Program-made: the position numbers and the translations under genes
Source of the DNA: an uncultured Eubacteriales bacterium
GTDB taxonomy: Bacteria > Bacillota > Clostridia > Oscillospirales > Acutalibacteraceae
NCBI GenBank assembly: GCA_934489895.1
Contig: CAKSST010000006.1
Location: 1 to 64,000, forward strand
Direction: 5' to 3'
Length of the DNA stretch: 64,000 nt
Shown: positions 52,380-62,174 of the stretch, piece after piece
Layout of the letters: each line of letters starts with the position of its first letter
Numbering within the stretch: the stretch's first letter is position 1
Notes under the pieces: model-generated
Seen by the model: the letters and a program-made list of their open reading frames with translations, nothing else
Database searches by the model: none
What the model was told of the DNA's origin: nothing

Positions 52380-53078
52380 TTAATCTACAAAGTCATTTAT
52401 ACAGCGCAAGTAAGCTTCAACAGGGTCAGCCACCGCTGTAATGGGTCTGCCTACGACAATATAGTCAGAGCCTATAGCCTTGGCATCCGAAGGTGTCATA
52501 ACGCGCTTTTGATCTCCTTTATCACCATCGGCAAAGCGAACTCCGGGAGTGATTGTTAAAAACTCCTTACCGCAAGTATCGTGTACCTTTCCTGCTTCAA
52601 GGGGTGAACACACAACGCCGTCAAGTCCTGCTTTTTTGGCATTGAGTGCATAGTGCATAACAACTTTATCAATAGGTTCGTGTATTAGCAGGTCATCTTC
52701 CATTGCCTGCTGGTCGGTAGAAGTAAGCTGGGTAACAGCAATAAGCAAGGGGCGATTGCCGTCCGCACGGGTAAGGCCCTCAAGAGCCGCCTCCATCATT
52801 CTGCAAGTACCGCCTGCATGAAGGTTGCAGATATCAACATCAAGGTTTGATAAAACTGCCATTGCTTTTTTAACTGTATTGGGAATATCGTGCAGCTTTA
52901 AATCCAAAAAAATTTTATGTCCGCGGCGCTTTATCTCTTTAATAATTTCGGGGCCTGCGGCATAAAACAGCTCCATACCGATTTTAACAAAGGGTTTAAC
53001 ATCGGTAAACTTGTCCAAAAATTCAAAAGTCTGCTCAGCGCTTGCAAAGTCACAAGCAATGATTACGTCCTTACCCAT
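52380..53078 (-). CDS. pyrF: Orotidine-5'-phosphate decarboxylase
   Basis: OMP to UMP. 232 residues: IIACDFASAEQTFEFLDKF, the catalytic DLKLHDIPNTVKKAM, DGVVCSPLEAG, LTITPGVRFADGDKGDQKR and DYIVVGRPITAVADPVEA. It overlaps the pyrD region closely (two-base gap). Confidence 0.96.
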   Translation of the reverse strand: MGKDVIIACDFASAEQTFEFLDKFTDVKPFVKIGMELFYAAGPEIIKEIKRRGHKIFLDLKLHDIPNTVKKAMAVLSNLDVDICNLHAGGTCRMMEAALEGLTRADGNRPLLIAVTQLTSTDQQAMEDDLLIHEPIDKVVMHYALNAKKAGLDGVVCSPLEAGKVHDTCGKEFLTITPGVRFADGDKGDQKRVMTPSDAKAIGSDYIVVGRPITAVADPVEAYLRCINDFVD

Positions 53079-53080
53079 AC

Positions 53081-53992
53081 TTATTTTACTCCTCCGATTA
53101 TATCCTTTAAATCGTCTATACCGTATTTATCCATAACATTCGGTAAATCTTTTATAATATCGCGGCAGGCAAAAGGGTCCCTCAGGTTAGCGGCTCCCAC
53201 CTCTACAGCAGTGGCGCCCGCCAGCATCATTTCTACAACGTCCTCTGCTGATGACACACCTCCCATACCTATAACCGGTATTTTGACGGTATTAGCCACC
53301 TGATAAACCATACGCAATGCCACAGGGAAAATGGCAGGACCTGAAAATCCGCCCATCTTATTGGCAATTACGGGTTTTTTTGTTTTTAAATTTATACGCA
53401 TACCAAGCAAGGTATTTATAAGACTTATAGCATCTGCGCCTGCATCCTCACAAGCCTTGGCTATAGCGGTTATATCGGTAACATTTGGTGAAAGCTTGAT
53501 TATTACAGGCTTTATTGTAACAGCCTTTACTGCCTTTACAACACTTGCCGCCGCATCCTTGTCCGTACCGAAAGCCATACCGCCGCCGTGTACGTTAGGA
53601 CAACTGATATTAACCTCTATCCAGCCCACCTGCTCCTGCTTATCAATCTGCTCGCAGGTATATGCGTATTCCTCCAGCGAAAAACCGCTTACATTTGCCA
53701 TAACAGGCTTATTAAAACATTTTTTAAGTTTGGGCAGCTCTTCTGATATAACCTTGTCAACACCTGGGTTCTGAAGCCCCACCGCATTTATAAGCCCGCT
53801 GCTGCACTCTGCAATACGGGGTGTAGGGTTGCCAAAACGCGCCTCTTTTGTTGTGCCCTTAAAGGAAAATGTGCCAAGGCAGTTTATATCATAAAGCTCT
53901 GCAAACTCATAGCCGAAGCCAAAAGTGCCCGAAGCGGGAATAACAGGGTTATCAAGCTCTATACCGCAAAGATTTACACTTAATCTGCCCAT
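53081..53992 (-). CDS. pyrD: Dihydroorotate dehydrogenase B, catalytic subunit
   Basis: Class 1B, NAD-linked flavoprotein oxidising dihydroorotate. 303 residues: NPVIPASGTFGFGYEF, AVGLQNPGVDKVI, VNISCPNVHGGGMAFG with the catalytic Cys, NKMGGFSGPAIFPVALR and GMGGVSSAEDVVEMMLAGAT. PyrK is encoded immediately upstream and overlaps by 13 bases, as expected for the PyrDK complex. Confidence 0.96.
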   Translation of the reverse strand: MGRLSVNLCGIELDNPVIPASGTFGFGYEFAELYDINCLGTFSFKGTTKEARFGNPTPRIAECSSGLINAVGLQNPGVDKVISEELPKLKKCFNKPVMANVSGFSLEEYAYTCEQIDKQEQVGWIEVNISCPNVHGGGMAFGTDKDAAASVVKAVKAVTIKPVIIKLSPNVTDITAIAKACEDAGADAISLINTLLGMRINLKTKKPVIANKMGGFSGPAIFPVALRMVYQVANTVKIPVIGMGGVSSAEDVVEMMLAGATAVEVGAANLRDPFACRDIIKDLPNVMDKYGIDDLKDIIGGVK

Positions 53993-54714
53993 AATATTTC
54001 CTCCTTACAAAGCACGGGACCGTCCTTGCATATACGCTTGTAGCCCGTAACGGTTTTACAGCTGCAGCCCATGCAAGCGCCAAAGCCGCAGCCCATGCGC
54101 TCCTCAAAGCTTAACTGGCCGCCGGTATTTGCTGCCTTATATACAGCTTTTAACATAAGCTCAGGTCCACAGGTATAAAAATAACTGTAATCTTTCGGTA
54201 AAGCATCAATCACAAAGCCTTTTGTGCCGTAAGAACCGTCAACCGTCGTTACTGTAACTGAGCATCCTAAGGCTTTAAACTCCTGCTCATAAAAAATTTC
54301 CGACTTAGTATTAAAGCCTAAAATTACCGAAACCTGTTTTCCTTCGTTGATTAATTTTTTAGCAAGCATATACATTGGCGGCACGCCAACGCCGCCGCCG
54401 AGTAAAATGGGATTTTTGCCTGATACACTTGTATCATAGCCATTGCCGAGCCCAGTTAATACAGCAAGCTCTTTGCCTGCTGTAAGAGTTGGCATCTGTT
54501 TTGTGCCCTTGCCTACGGTTTTATAAACAATTGTAACAGTATCGCTGTCCTTATCGCATACCGAAATGGGACGGCGCAAATATAACCCGTCAAGCTTAAT
54601 GTTTACAAACTGACCGGGGGCGGTAATATCGCTCACATCGCCCTGTAATTTCATTCTATAAACATCCTGCGTCAGTTTGATATTTTCGGTTACGGTTAAA
54701 ATACTGTCTTTCAT
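53980..54714 (-). CDS. pyrK: Dihydroorotate dehydrogenase B, electron transfer subunit
   Basis: FAD and [2Fe-2S] subunit that passes electrons from PyrD to NAD. 244 residues: FAD-binding LYLRRPISVCD, NAD-site LLGGGVGVPPMYMLAKKL, and C-terminal cluster Cys motif ERMGCGFGACMGCSCKTV...CKDGPVLC. ATG 54714 is used because AAGGAT lies ahead; an upstream ATG would include the ribosome site. Confidence 0.95.
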   Translation of the reverse strand: MKDSILTVTENIKLTQDVYRMKLQGDVSDITAPGQFVNIKLDGLYLRRPISVCDKDSDTVTIVYKTVGKGTKQMPTLTAGKELAVLTGLGNGYDTSVSGKNPILLGGGVGVPPMYMLAKKLINEGKQVSVILGFNTKSEIFYEQEFKALGCSVTVTTVDGSYGTKGFVIDALPKDYSYFYTCGPELMLKAVYKAANTGGQLSFEERMGCGFGACMGCSCKTVTGYKRICKDGPVLCKEEILWAD

Positions 54715-54724
54715 AAAACAATCC

Positions 54725-57700
54725 TTATGCGTCAATTGTTGATATTGTTAATGTTGTTTCTTCCAGAACATCCAGTAATACACGTACTGTATCAAGTGAC
54801 GTGAATATAGTTGCGTTATTTTCGGTTGCAAGACGGCGAATTTCGTGACCGTCACTCATATGAGTGCCCGAGCCAACATTGCTTGTATTAATAATATAGG
54901 CAATATGGCCCTGACGGATTGAGTCGGGAATTTCTTGACTGCCATCGCTGATTTTTCCCAGCACTCGGGTACGGATACCGTTTTCTTTTAAGAATTTTGC
55001 AGTACCCTCAGTAGCTTCAATATTAAATCCTAAGTTATAGAAACGTTTAATAAGCGGCAAAGCTTCAGCCTTATCTCTATCAGCAACCGTTATAAAAACA
55101 GTACCGTAGTTCTGCATATGTGTACCGCCCGCCTGCAAGGCTTTATACAATGCGCGGTTAAGCTTATCGTCATAACCTATGGCTTCGCCTGTAGATTTCA
55201 TTTCAGGTGAAAGATACGCATCAAGTCCCTTGATTTTATTAAATGAGAAAACCGGAACCTTTACATAATAACGCTTTTTCTCATTAGGATAAATTGAGAA
55301 TATGCCCTGCTCTTTTAAGGTTTTGCCAAGTATTACCTCGGTTGCAATATCTGCCAATGAATAGCCTGTAGCCTTTGACAAGAACGGTACCGTTCTTGAA
55401 GATCGTGGATTAACCTCAATAATATAAACATCGTCTTTGTCGTCAACAATAAACTGAATGTTGTAAAGACCTACTATACCAATACCAAGTCCAAGCTTTT
55501 TAGTATACTCAAGAATAGTGCCCTTAACCTTATCTGAAATTGAAAATGAGGGGTAAATGCTTATAGAGTCGCCCGAGTGGATACCTGTACGCTCAACAAG
55601 CTCCATAATACCGGCAACAAATACATCGTGTCCGTCACAAATTGCGTCAACCTCAACTTCTTTACCCATAATGTATTTATCAACCAAAACGGGTTTATCC
55701 GCATCAATTTCAACAGCGGTTTTAAGGTAATGCCGAAGCTGTTCTTCGTTAGCAACAATCTGCATTGCCCTGCCGCCCAGAACAAATGATGGGCGCACCA
55801 AAACGGGATAGCCAATTTCTTTTGCTGCGGCGACACCGTCTTCAATTTTTGTAACTGCTTTGCCCTTGGGCTGAGGAATATTAAGCTCGGACAGTATTTT
55901 TTCAAAGCTGTCGCGGTTTTCTGCACGCTCAATTGCCGCACAGTCGGTACCTATAATTTCAACACCGCGGTCCATAAGCGGCTGCGCAAGGTTAATTGCC
56001 GTCTGACCGCCCAAAGATGCTACGACACCCTGCGGCTGCTCAAAGTCGATAATAGCCATCACATCCTCGGTAGTGAGGGGTTCAAAATATAGCTTGTCGG
56101 CTGTGGTGTAGTCAGTAGAAACGGTTTCGGGGTTATTATTAATAATTATTGACTCATAGCCCGCGCGGCGTATGGTCTGCACGGCATGTACGGTTGAATA
56201 GTCAAACTCAACACCCTGACCTATGCGGATAGGACCTGCGCCGAGAACAACAATCTTCTTTTTATCAGTAAGACGCGATGCGTTTTTGCCTGTGTATGAA
56301 GAATATAGATAAGCGATATATGCACCTGTATGCAAGGTATCTACCATTTTAAATATAGGGGTAATACCGTTTAATTTGCGTGTTTTGTAAATATCAATTT
56401 CCTGGGCATTCCAGAGCTTTGCAATATATTTATCCGAGAAGCCCAAAATTTTTGCCTGCTTTAAGGTTTCAATATCGTTGATATTGTCCGCAAGCGACTT
56501 TTCCATAGCAACAATTTTTTCAAAGGATTCTAAAAACAGCTCGGTTATTTTGGTAACCTCATGCAAGGTTACTGTAGATATGCCGCGGCGTATCAGCTCA
56601 AAAATTGCATATATGTTATTGTCCTTATATTCTGCAAGATAATCAAACAGCTCTTTATCTGTATAATCATCAAACTTTGCAAGGTGAAAATGGTAAACGC
56701 CCGTTTCAAGTGAACGAACAGATTTCAAAAAGCACTCTTCCAAGGTTGAGCCAATGCCCATCACCTCACCTGTTGCCTTCATTTGCGTACCAAGAGTGTT
56801 GGGTGCTGTTGCAAACTTATCAAAGGGAAAACGCGGGAATTTTGCAACAATGTAGTCAAGGCTAGGCTCAATAGCCGCTGTACCGCCTGCAATAGGGATA
56901 TCCTCAAGAGCCATTCCCACAGCTATTTTTGCGGTTACGCGGGCTATTGGGTATCCGCTGGCCTTACTTGCCAGAGCAGAAGAACGGGAAACGCGGGGAT
57001 TAACTTCGATAAGAAAGTATTCGCTTGAGTTGGGATTGAGCGCAAACTGAACATTACAGCCACCCTCAATTTTCAATTCCCTAATAATCTTAATAGCACT
57101 GTCGTTAAGCATTTTGAGATCGCGGTCGTTAAGTGACAAAATAGGAGCAACAACAATAGAGTCACCTGTATGAACACCGACGGGGTCTACGTTTTCCATA
57201 CCGCAGATGGTGATGGCTTTGTCGTTAGAGTCACGCATAACCTCAAACTCAATTTCCTTATAGCCTTTAACGCTTTTTTCAATAAGCACTTGATGAACAG
57301 GCGAAAGCTTAAAAGCGTTTGTGCCTATTTCAATCAATTCATTTTCGTTGTTGGCAAAGCCGCCGCCTGTGCCGCCCAGAGTAAATGCGGGGCGCAAAAC
57401 AACAGGATAGCCTATTCTCTTTGCTGCTTCTTTTGCTTCTTCAAGCGAATAGGTGATTTCTGACGGGATAACAGGCTCTCCTATTGACTGGCACATTTCC
57501 TTAAACAGTTCGCGGTCCTCAGCGCGCTCAATACTTTCACTTGAGGTGCCAAGCAGTTCAACGCCACACTCTTTCAATATGCCTTTTTTCTCAAGCTGAA
57601 TAGCAAGATTAAGGCCTGTTTGTCCGCCTATGCCGGGAACAATGGCGTCAGGGCGCTCGTAACGCAAAATTTTTGCAACATATTCAAGTGTAAGCGGTTC

Positions 57701-57898
57701 CATATAAACCTTATCTGCAATAGATGTATCGGTCATAATGGTAGCGGGGTTAGAGTTGCACAGAATAACCTCGTAGCCTTCTTCCTTCAATGCAAGGCAT
57801 GCCTGTGTGCCTGCATAGTCAAACTCTGCCGCCTGACCTATAACAATAGGGCCGGAGCCTATTATAAGAACCTTTTTAATATCTGTACGCTTTGCCAT
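54725..57898 (-). CDS. carB: Carbamoyl phosphate synthase, large subunit
   Basis: Synthesises carbamoyl phosphate for both PyrB and ArgF. 1057 residues with two homologous ATP-grasp halves (LIIGSGPIVIGQAAEFDYAG and VLGAGPIRIGQGVEFDYSTV), EVNPRVSRSSALASKASGYP and EVNPRSSRTVPFLSKATGYS, and a C-terminal MGS allosteric domain. Its start lies 37 bases inside the pyrC 3' end. carA, the glutaminase subunit, is not encoded next to it or elsewhere in this window, so it must be unlinked or the enzyme must use another amidotransferase. Confidence 0.98.
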   Translation of the reverse strand: MAKRTDIKKVLIIGSGPIVIGQAAEFDYAGTQACLALKEEGYEVILCNSNPATIMTDTSIADKVYMEPLTLEYVAKILRYERPDAIVPGIGGQTGLNLAIQLEKKGILKECGVELLGTSSESIERAEDRELFKEMCQSIGEPVIPSEITYSLEEAKEAAKRIGYPVVLRPAFTLGGTGGGFANNENELIEIGTNAFKLSPVHQVLIEKSVKGYKEIEFEVMRDSNDKAITICGMENVDPVGVHTGDSIVVAPILSLNDRDLKMLNDSAIKIIRELKIEGGCNVQFALNPNSSEYFLIEVNPRVSRSSALASKASGYPIARVTAKIAVGMALEDIPIAGGTAAIEPSLDYIVAKFPRFPFDKFATAPNTLGTQMKATGEVMGIGSTLEECFLKSVRSLETGVYHFHLAKFDDYTDKELFDYLAEYKDNNIYAIFELIRRGISTVTLHEVTKITELFLESFEKIVAMEKSLADNINDIETLKQAKILGFSDKYIAKLWNAQEIDIYKTRKLNGITPIFKMVDTLHTGAYIAYLYSSYTGKNASRLTDKKKIVVLGAGPIRIGQGVEFDYSTVHAVQTIRRAGYESIIINNNPETVSTDYTTADKLYFEPLTTEDVMAIIDFEQPQGVVASLGGQTAINLAQPLMDRGVEIIGTDCAAIERAENRDSFEKILSELNIPQPKGKAVTKIEDGVAAAKEIGYPVLVRPSFVLGGRAMQIVANEEQLRHYLKTAVEIDADKPVLVDKYIMGKEVEVDAICDGHDVFVAGIMELVERTGIHSGDSISIYPSFSISDKVKGTILEYTKKLGLGIGIVGLYNIQFIVDDKDDVYIIEVNPRSSRTVPFLSKATGYSLADIATEVILGKTLKEQGIFSIYPNEKKRYYVKVPVFSFNKIKGLDAYLSPEMKSTGEAIGYDDKLNRALYKALQAGGTHMQNYGTVFITVADRDKAEALPLIKRFYNLGFNIEATEGTAKFLKENGIRTRVLGKISDGSQEIPDSIRQGHIAYIINTSNVGSGTHMSDGHEIRRLATENNATIFTSLDTVRVLLDVLEETTLTISTIDA

Positions 57899-59115
57899 TT
57901 TTTACATCCATCCTTGCAATCATAAACTGTTTTACCGTTATATACCGTCAATATACATTCGCCGTAAACTTTATATCCTTCAAACGGCGTTGCTTTGCCT
58001 TTTGATACAAACTTTTCGGGGTCAATTGTTACTTGCTTATTCAAATCCCAAACAGTGTAATCTTCTCCCAAAGGAATACTAAACCTTTCGCGCGGGTTTA
58101 TTGCCATTAACTCAATAAGACGTTCAAGCGTAATTTTCCCCTTTTTAACAAAGTGTGTGTACATCAACGCAAAAGCATTTTCAATACCAACTATGCCAAA
58201 AGCGCTGCCCGGCAAGCCCTTTGCTTTTTCCTCATCGCTGTGGGGCGCGTGGTCAGTCGCTATCATATCAATGGTACCGTCGCATATGCCCTCAATAAGA
58301 GCTATTCTATCAGCCTCGCTTCTAAGCGGGGGATTCATTTTAAACCTGCCGTGCTCTTGCAGATCATTATCTGTTAATATTAAATAGTGCGGTGCCGTTT
58401 CGCAGGTGACGTCTATCCCGTCGGCTTTGGCCTTGCGTATAAGCTCAACGCTTTCCTTGCAGGAAATGTGGCACACGTGGTATTTACAGCCTGTTTTTTT
58501 AGCAAGCTCTAAATCTCGCTTTATGGGGCCCCATTCGCTTTCGCTGCATATACCCTTGTGGTTATGCACTTTTGCATATCCGCCGTCGTGAATATAACCG
58601 CCGCAAAGCAAAGAGTTATCTTCACAGTGTGCAACTATAATTTTACCCAGAGTTTTGGCTTTTAGCATTGCCTGCTCCATAAGAGCAGCTGTTTGTATGC
58701 CCTTGCCGTCATCCGAAAAAGCAATGCAGCCGTTTGCCATCGCTTCCATATCTGAAAGTGTTTCACCTTTTTGATTTGCAGTAATTGAGGCGTATGGATA
58801 AACCGCAATGCAGGCAGTATCATCAATTATTTTTTGCTGTATATCAAGGTGCTCTTTAGTATCGGGCACGGGGTTCAGGTTTGGCATTGTGCAAACTGCG
58901 GTATAACCTCCCGCAGCCGCGGCACAAGAGCCGCTATATATCGTTTCTTTATATGAAAAACCCGGCTCACGAAAATGCACATGCACATCGCACAAGCCGG
59001 GAAAAACACAATATTGGACATTGTTATTTAAACGAGACAACTCCGCTTTTGGCAAAGCAGCACAGGAAAGATATTGAGGCATAACAAATTTAATTTTTCT
59101 TTGTAACGGCTTCAT
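57862..59115 (-). CDS. pyrC: Dihydroorotase
   Basis: Zinc amidohydrolase cyclising carbamoyl-aspartate. 417 residues: DVHVHFREPGFSYKETI metal motif, AHCEDN, YHVCHISCKESVELIRKAKADG, CETAPHYL and TDHAPHSDEEKAKG. First gene of the pyr operon behind the PyrR leader; AGGAGG lies ten bases before ATG 59115. The first 33 residues resemble the N-terminal small domain but are shorter than usual. It overlaps carB by 37 bases. Confidence 0.95.
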   Translation of the reverse strand: MKPLQRKIKFVMPQYLSCAALPKAELSRLNNNVQYCVFPGLCDVHVHFREPGFSYKETIYSGSCAAAAGGYTAVCTMPNLNPVPDTKEHLDIQQKIIDDTACIAVYPYASITANQKGETLSDMEAMANGCIAFSDDGKGIQTAALMEQAMLKAKTLGKIIVAHCEDNSLLCGGYIHDGGYAKVHNHKGICSESEWGPIKRDLELAKKTGCKYHVCHISCKESVELIRKAKADGIDVTCETAPHYLILTDNDLQEHGRFKMNPPLRSEADRIALIEGICDGTIDMIATDHAPHSDEEKAKGLPGSAFGIVGIENAFALMYTHFVKKGKITLERLIELMAINPRERFSIPLGEDYTVWDLNKQVTIDPEKFVSKGKATPFEGYKVYGECILTVYNGKTVYDCKDGCKKWQSVQILKRFL

Positions 59116-59140
59116 TATATAATATCCTCCTGTATTTATT

Positions 59141-59265
59141 AAAAAAACCTTGTTAATTTACAAGGTTTAAGTTATACAAAAACAGCCTGCGGAATATATA
59201 ATACTCCCGCAAAAATATATTACTCAACCTTGCCGGCCTCACTGTGCCACCTTAAAGATTCGTTT
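59141..59265 (-). promoter_or_regulatory. PyrR-binding attenuator of the pyr operon
   Basis: Minus-strand leader has the PyrR anti-antiterminator loop CTTTAAGGTGGCACAGTGAGGCCGG written in parts: CTTTAAGG, then GCACAGTGAGGC, then CGGCAAGGTTGAG at about 59225-59260. A terminator follows, AACCTTG (59161-59167 side) / CAAGGTT (59146-59152), with a TTTTTTT tract (59141-59147). AAGGTT of the loop can pair with AACCTT of the terminator, giving the antiterminator. UMP-bound PyrR (gene at 59331) should favour termination. Confidence 0.85.
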
Positions 59266-59270
59266 TATAG

Positions 59271-59299
59271 ATTATATCACGGCGATGTTTAACTGTCAA
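59271..59299 (-). promoter_or_regulatory. Pyrimidine operon promoter
   Basis: TTGACA (59294-59299), exactly 17 bases, TATAAT (59271-59276), minus strand, between pyrR and the PyrR-binding leader. Confidence 0.9.
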
Positions 59300-59330
59300 C
59301 ATGAAAAAGCGAAAAATTAGTGATAAAATT

Positions 59331-59867
59331 TCAATTATTTTCGCCTATGTACACAGCATTTTCACCATCATAGTCATAAACCAAAACCGATACCGTTTCA
59401 CTTCTTGAGGTGGGCACGTTTTTGCCGACATAATCTGCCCTTATGGGAAGCTCCCTATGACCGCGGTCAATCAAAACAGCAAACTGTATTGAACGAGGTC
59501 TGCCGTATGCAAAAACCGACTCCATAGCCGCCCTTGTGGTTCTTCCCGTAAACAAAACATCATCAACAATTATTACGCGCATATTCTCAATATCACAGGG
59601 AAAATGGCAGTCACCTGCCAGCTCCTCCTTTGCGGCATCGGATAAATCGTCACGGTGCTTTGTAACATCCAAAAAGCCTACCGGCACACGCACGCCCTCA
59701 AACTTTTCAATATTTTCGGCAAGCAGGTGCGCCATCGGAATACCGCGTCGTTTTACACCAAGCAGACATAAATTCTGCGCGCCCTTATTTTTTTCAATAA
59801 TTTCGTGTGAAATTCTTGCAAGCGCACGTTTAATAGCAATTTCATCCATAATGATTGATTTACTCAT
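59331..59867 (-). CDS. pyrR: Bifunctional PyrR regulator / uracil phosphoribosyltransferase
   Basis: mRNA-binding attenuator protein with residual UPRTase activity. 178 residues: LCLLGVKRRGIPMAHLLAE, DVTKHRDDLS, the PRPP motif VIIVDDVLFTGRTTRAAM and VLIDRGHRELPIRADYVGKN. Located immediately upstream of its target leader, on its own promoter. GGGGATGAG precedes the ATG. Confidence 0.96.
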   Translation of the reverse strand: MSKSIIMDEIAIKRALARISHEIIEKNKGAQNLCLLGVKRRGIPMAHLLAENIEKFEGVRVPVGFLDVTKHRDDLSDAAKEELAGDCHFPCDIENMRVIIVDDVLFTGRTTRAAMESVFAYGRPRSIQFAVLIDRGHRELPIRADYVGKNVPTSRSETVSVLVYDYDGENAVYIGENN

Positions 59868-59901
59868 AAACTCATCCCCAAATTAAAGAGATTACAAAAT
59901 A

Positions 59902-59930
59902 GTTATATCACAGTTAAAAAAAGCTGTCAA
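59902..59930 (-). promoter_or_regulatory. pyrR promoter
   Basis: TTGACA (59925-59930), 17 bases, TATAAC (59902-59907), minus strand. Confidence 0.82.
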
Positions 59931-59952
59931 CGAAATGTCCGCTAAATATGCT

Positions 59953-59985
59953 GCAAAAAAGGAAGATTGCAGCAATCTTCCTTTT
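59953..59985 (-). terminator. Terminator of the arginine operon
   Basis: GGAAGATTGC / GCAATCTTCC (59961-59970 and 59972-59981) stem followed by TTTTTT on the minus strand, 30 bases after argF. Confidence 0.9.
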
Positions 59986-60008
59986 TGTAAATGCTATTTA
60001 TTATTTAT

Positions 60009-60992
60009 CTACAATGTTGCTAACATTACAGCTTTAATTGTGTGCATACGGTTTTCTGCCTCATCAAATACTATTGACTGCTCACTTTCAAATACCTCGT
60101 CGGTAACCTCCATACAGTCAATGCCGAACTTTTCATATATTTGTTTGCCTATGGTTGTATTCAAATCGTGAAATGCGGGCAGACAATGCATAAATCGGCA
60201 CTGTGCGCCTGCGTTATCCATAAGTTTTTTGTTAACCTGATAAGGCATCAAATCATTTATTCTTTCCTGCCATACGCTGTCAGGCTCACCCATCGAGACC
60301 CAAACGTCAGTATAAATAACATCCGCGCCTTTGGTGGCTGCCATGGGGTCTTCACAGAACTCTAAGATTGCGCCCGTATCTTTCGCAATTGCCTGACAGG
60401 TTTCAACCAATTCACTGTTCGGAAAATATTTTTTAGGTGCACAGGCAACAAAGTGCATACCCATTTTTGCACAACCAACCATAAGGGAGTTGCCCATATT
60501 ATAACGGGCATCACCCATATAGACAAGCTTTTTGCCTTTGAGCTCACCAAAGTGCTCCTTTATTGTCAAAAAGTCGGCAATAATCTGGGTGGGATGAAAC
60601 TCATTTGTAAGACCGTTCCAAACGGGAACGCCTGCGTTTGCAGCCAGCTCCTCAACAATTTCCTGTCCGAAGCCGCGGTATTCAATACCGTCAAACATTC
60701 TGCCTATTACGCATGCGGTATCGGCAATGCTCTCCTTTTTGCCTATCTGTGAGCCTGACGAGTCAAGATAAACGGGGTGCATACCAAGGTCAGCCGCCGC
60801 AACCTCAAAGGCACAACGGGTACGTGTACTTGTCTTTTCAAAAATAAGAGCTATGCTTTTACCGTCGCAATATCTGTGAGCAATGCCCTTCTTTTTCTTA
60901 TCCTTTAACTCTGCTGCGAGATTTAAAAGGCCGTCAATTTCCTCTGGCGTAAAATCAAGCAGCTTTAAAAAATGTTTATTTTTCAAATCCAT
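60009..60992 (-). CDS. argF: Ornithine carbamoyltransferase
   Basis: Transfers carbamoyl phosphate to ornithine giving citrulline. 327 residues: [52 protein letters not shown], the ornithine-side DVWVSMGE and [10 protein letters not shown]. Biosynthetic (ArgF) rather than catabolic (ArcB) because argD, argB and argJ precede it. AGGAGG-type site absent; weak GGGCAT upstream within the argD end. Confidence 0.95.
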   Translation of the reverse strand: MDLKNKHFLKLLDFTPEEIDGLLNLAAELKDKKKKGIAHRYCDGKSIALIFEKTSTRTRCAFEVAAADLGMHPVYLDSSGSQIGKKESIADTACVIGRMFDGIEYRGFGQEIVEELAANAGVPVWNGLTNEFHPTQIIADFLTIKEHFGELKGKKLVYMGDARYNMGNSLMVGCAKMGMHFVACAPKKYFPNSELVETCQAIAKDTGAILEFCEDPMAATKGADVIYTDVWVSMGEPDSVWQERINDLMPYQVNKKLMDNAGAQCRFMHCLPAFHDLNTTIGKQIYEKFGIDCMEVTDEVFESEQSIVFDEAENRMHTIKAVMLATL

Positions 60993-61004
60993 ATTAAATG
61001 CCCT

Positions 61005-62174
61005 CTATTCCGCACAAACTGCTTTTATAATTTCAATAGCTTCACTTAAAACATCCATAGGAATATTAAGCGCAGGCAGCAGTCTTACTTTATCCTTTGC
61101 AGCAAGACATAAAACGCCTTTTTCAATACATTTTTTAATTATTTCACCTGCGGGTTTTATCGTTTTAATTCCTATCATCAAGCCCATCCCGCTGACCGAT
61201 TCAATACCCTCATGCCCGCAAAGCTCGCTAAAAATATACTCACTTTTTTTATTTACCTCTTCCAAAAAGGCATCATCAATACGGGATATTACGTTTACAG
61301 CGCCTGCGCAAGCAACGGGGTTACCGCCATAGGTTGAACCGTGGTCTCCAAAGCCGAGAACATTTTGCACCTTTTCGCAAAGCATAGTTGCGCCTATCGG
61401 CAGTCCTCCGCCAAGTCCCTTTGCCGTGGTGATAATATCGGGCTCAATACCGTAATTCATATAACTGTAAAGCTTACCTGTACGGCCGTTACCGGTTTGT
61501 ACCTCATCAACTATCAACAAAATGTCCTGCTGTATGCAGTAATCGGCAAGCTGTTTTACAAACTCTTCAGGCAGTTTATTAACGCCGCCCTCACCCTGCA
61601 CACACTCAATCATTACGGCAGCTATTTTTTTATTGGCAGCTGCTGCCGGTAATTCATAAATATTTTTTTCTACATCAATATGACAAAAGCCGGGTGTCAA
61701 GGGCTGAAACAGCTCATGAAAATGGTCCTGTCCCGTTGCTGCAAGAGTTGTAAGAGTCCTGCCGTGGAAGCTGTTACGCAAGGTAACTATAACAGAATAT
61801 TCTTTTCCCTTTTTTTTGGCAGCATATTTTCTTGCAACCTTGATTGCGCACTCATTAGCCTCTGCGCCCGAGTTGCTAAAAAACACTTTTTTCATACCCG
61901 TTCTTGTGCAGAGCATTTCAGCAAGCTCAGTACAAGGGGAGGTATAATACAGGTTTGAGGTATGCTGAACAGCGTTAAGCTGTGCTGTTACAGCAGCCAC
62001 CCACTCATCATCAGATATACCAAAGCTTGTTACACCTATTCCCGAGCCCATATCAATATAACGTTTATTGTTTTCGTCATACAATACTGAGCCTTTGCCT
62101 TTTACAATATTAACGGGAAAACGGTTGTATGTACCTGCAACGTATTTCTTATCCCGCTCAATTACATTGTTCAT
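61005..62174 (-). CDS. argD: Acetylornithine aminotransferase
   Basis: PLP enzyme of the class III aminotransferases, 389 residues: YIDMGSGIGVTSFG, VFFSNSGAEANECAIKVARK, SFHGRTLTTLAATGQ, LIVDEVQTGNGRTGK, ITTAKGLGGGLPIGATM with the PLP Lys, and DHGSTYGGNPVACAG. It overlaps argB by four bases (ATGA-type coupling) and precedes argF by 12. Confidence 0.96.
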   Translation of the reverse strand: MNNVIERDKKYVAGTYNRFPVNIVKGKGSVLYDENNKRYIDMGSGIGVTSFGISDDEWVAAVTAQLNAVQHTSNLYYTSPCTELAEMLCTRTGMKKVFFSNSGAEANECAIKVARKYAAKKKGKEYSVIVTLRNSFHGRTLTTLAATGQDHFHELFQPLTPGFCHIDVEKNIYELPAAAANKKIAAVMIECVQGEGGVNKLPEEFVKQLADYCIQQDILLIVDEVQTGNGRTGKLYSYMNYGIEPDIITTAKGLGGGLPIGATMLCEKVQNVLGFGDHGSTYGGNPVACAGAVNVISRIDDAFLEEVNKKSEYIFSELCGHEGIESVSGMGLMIGIKTIKPAGEIIKKCIEKGVLCLAAKDKVRLLPALNIPMDVLSEAIEIIKAVCAE

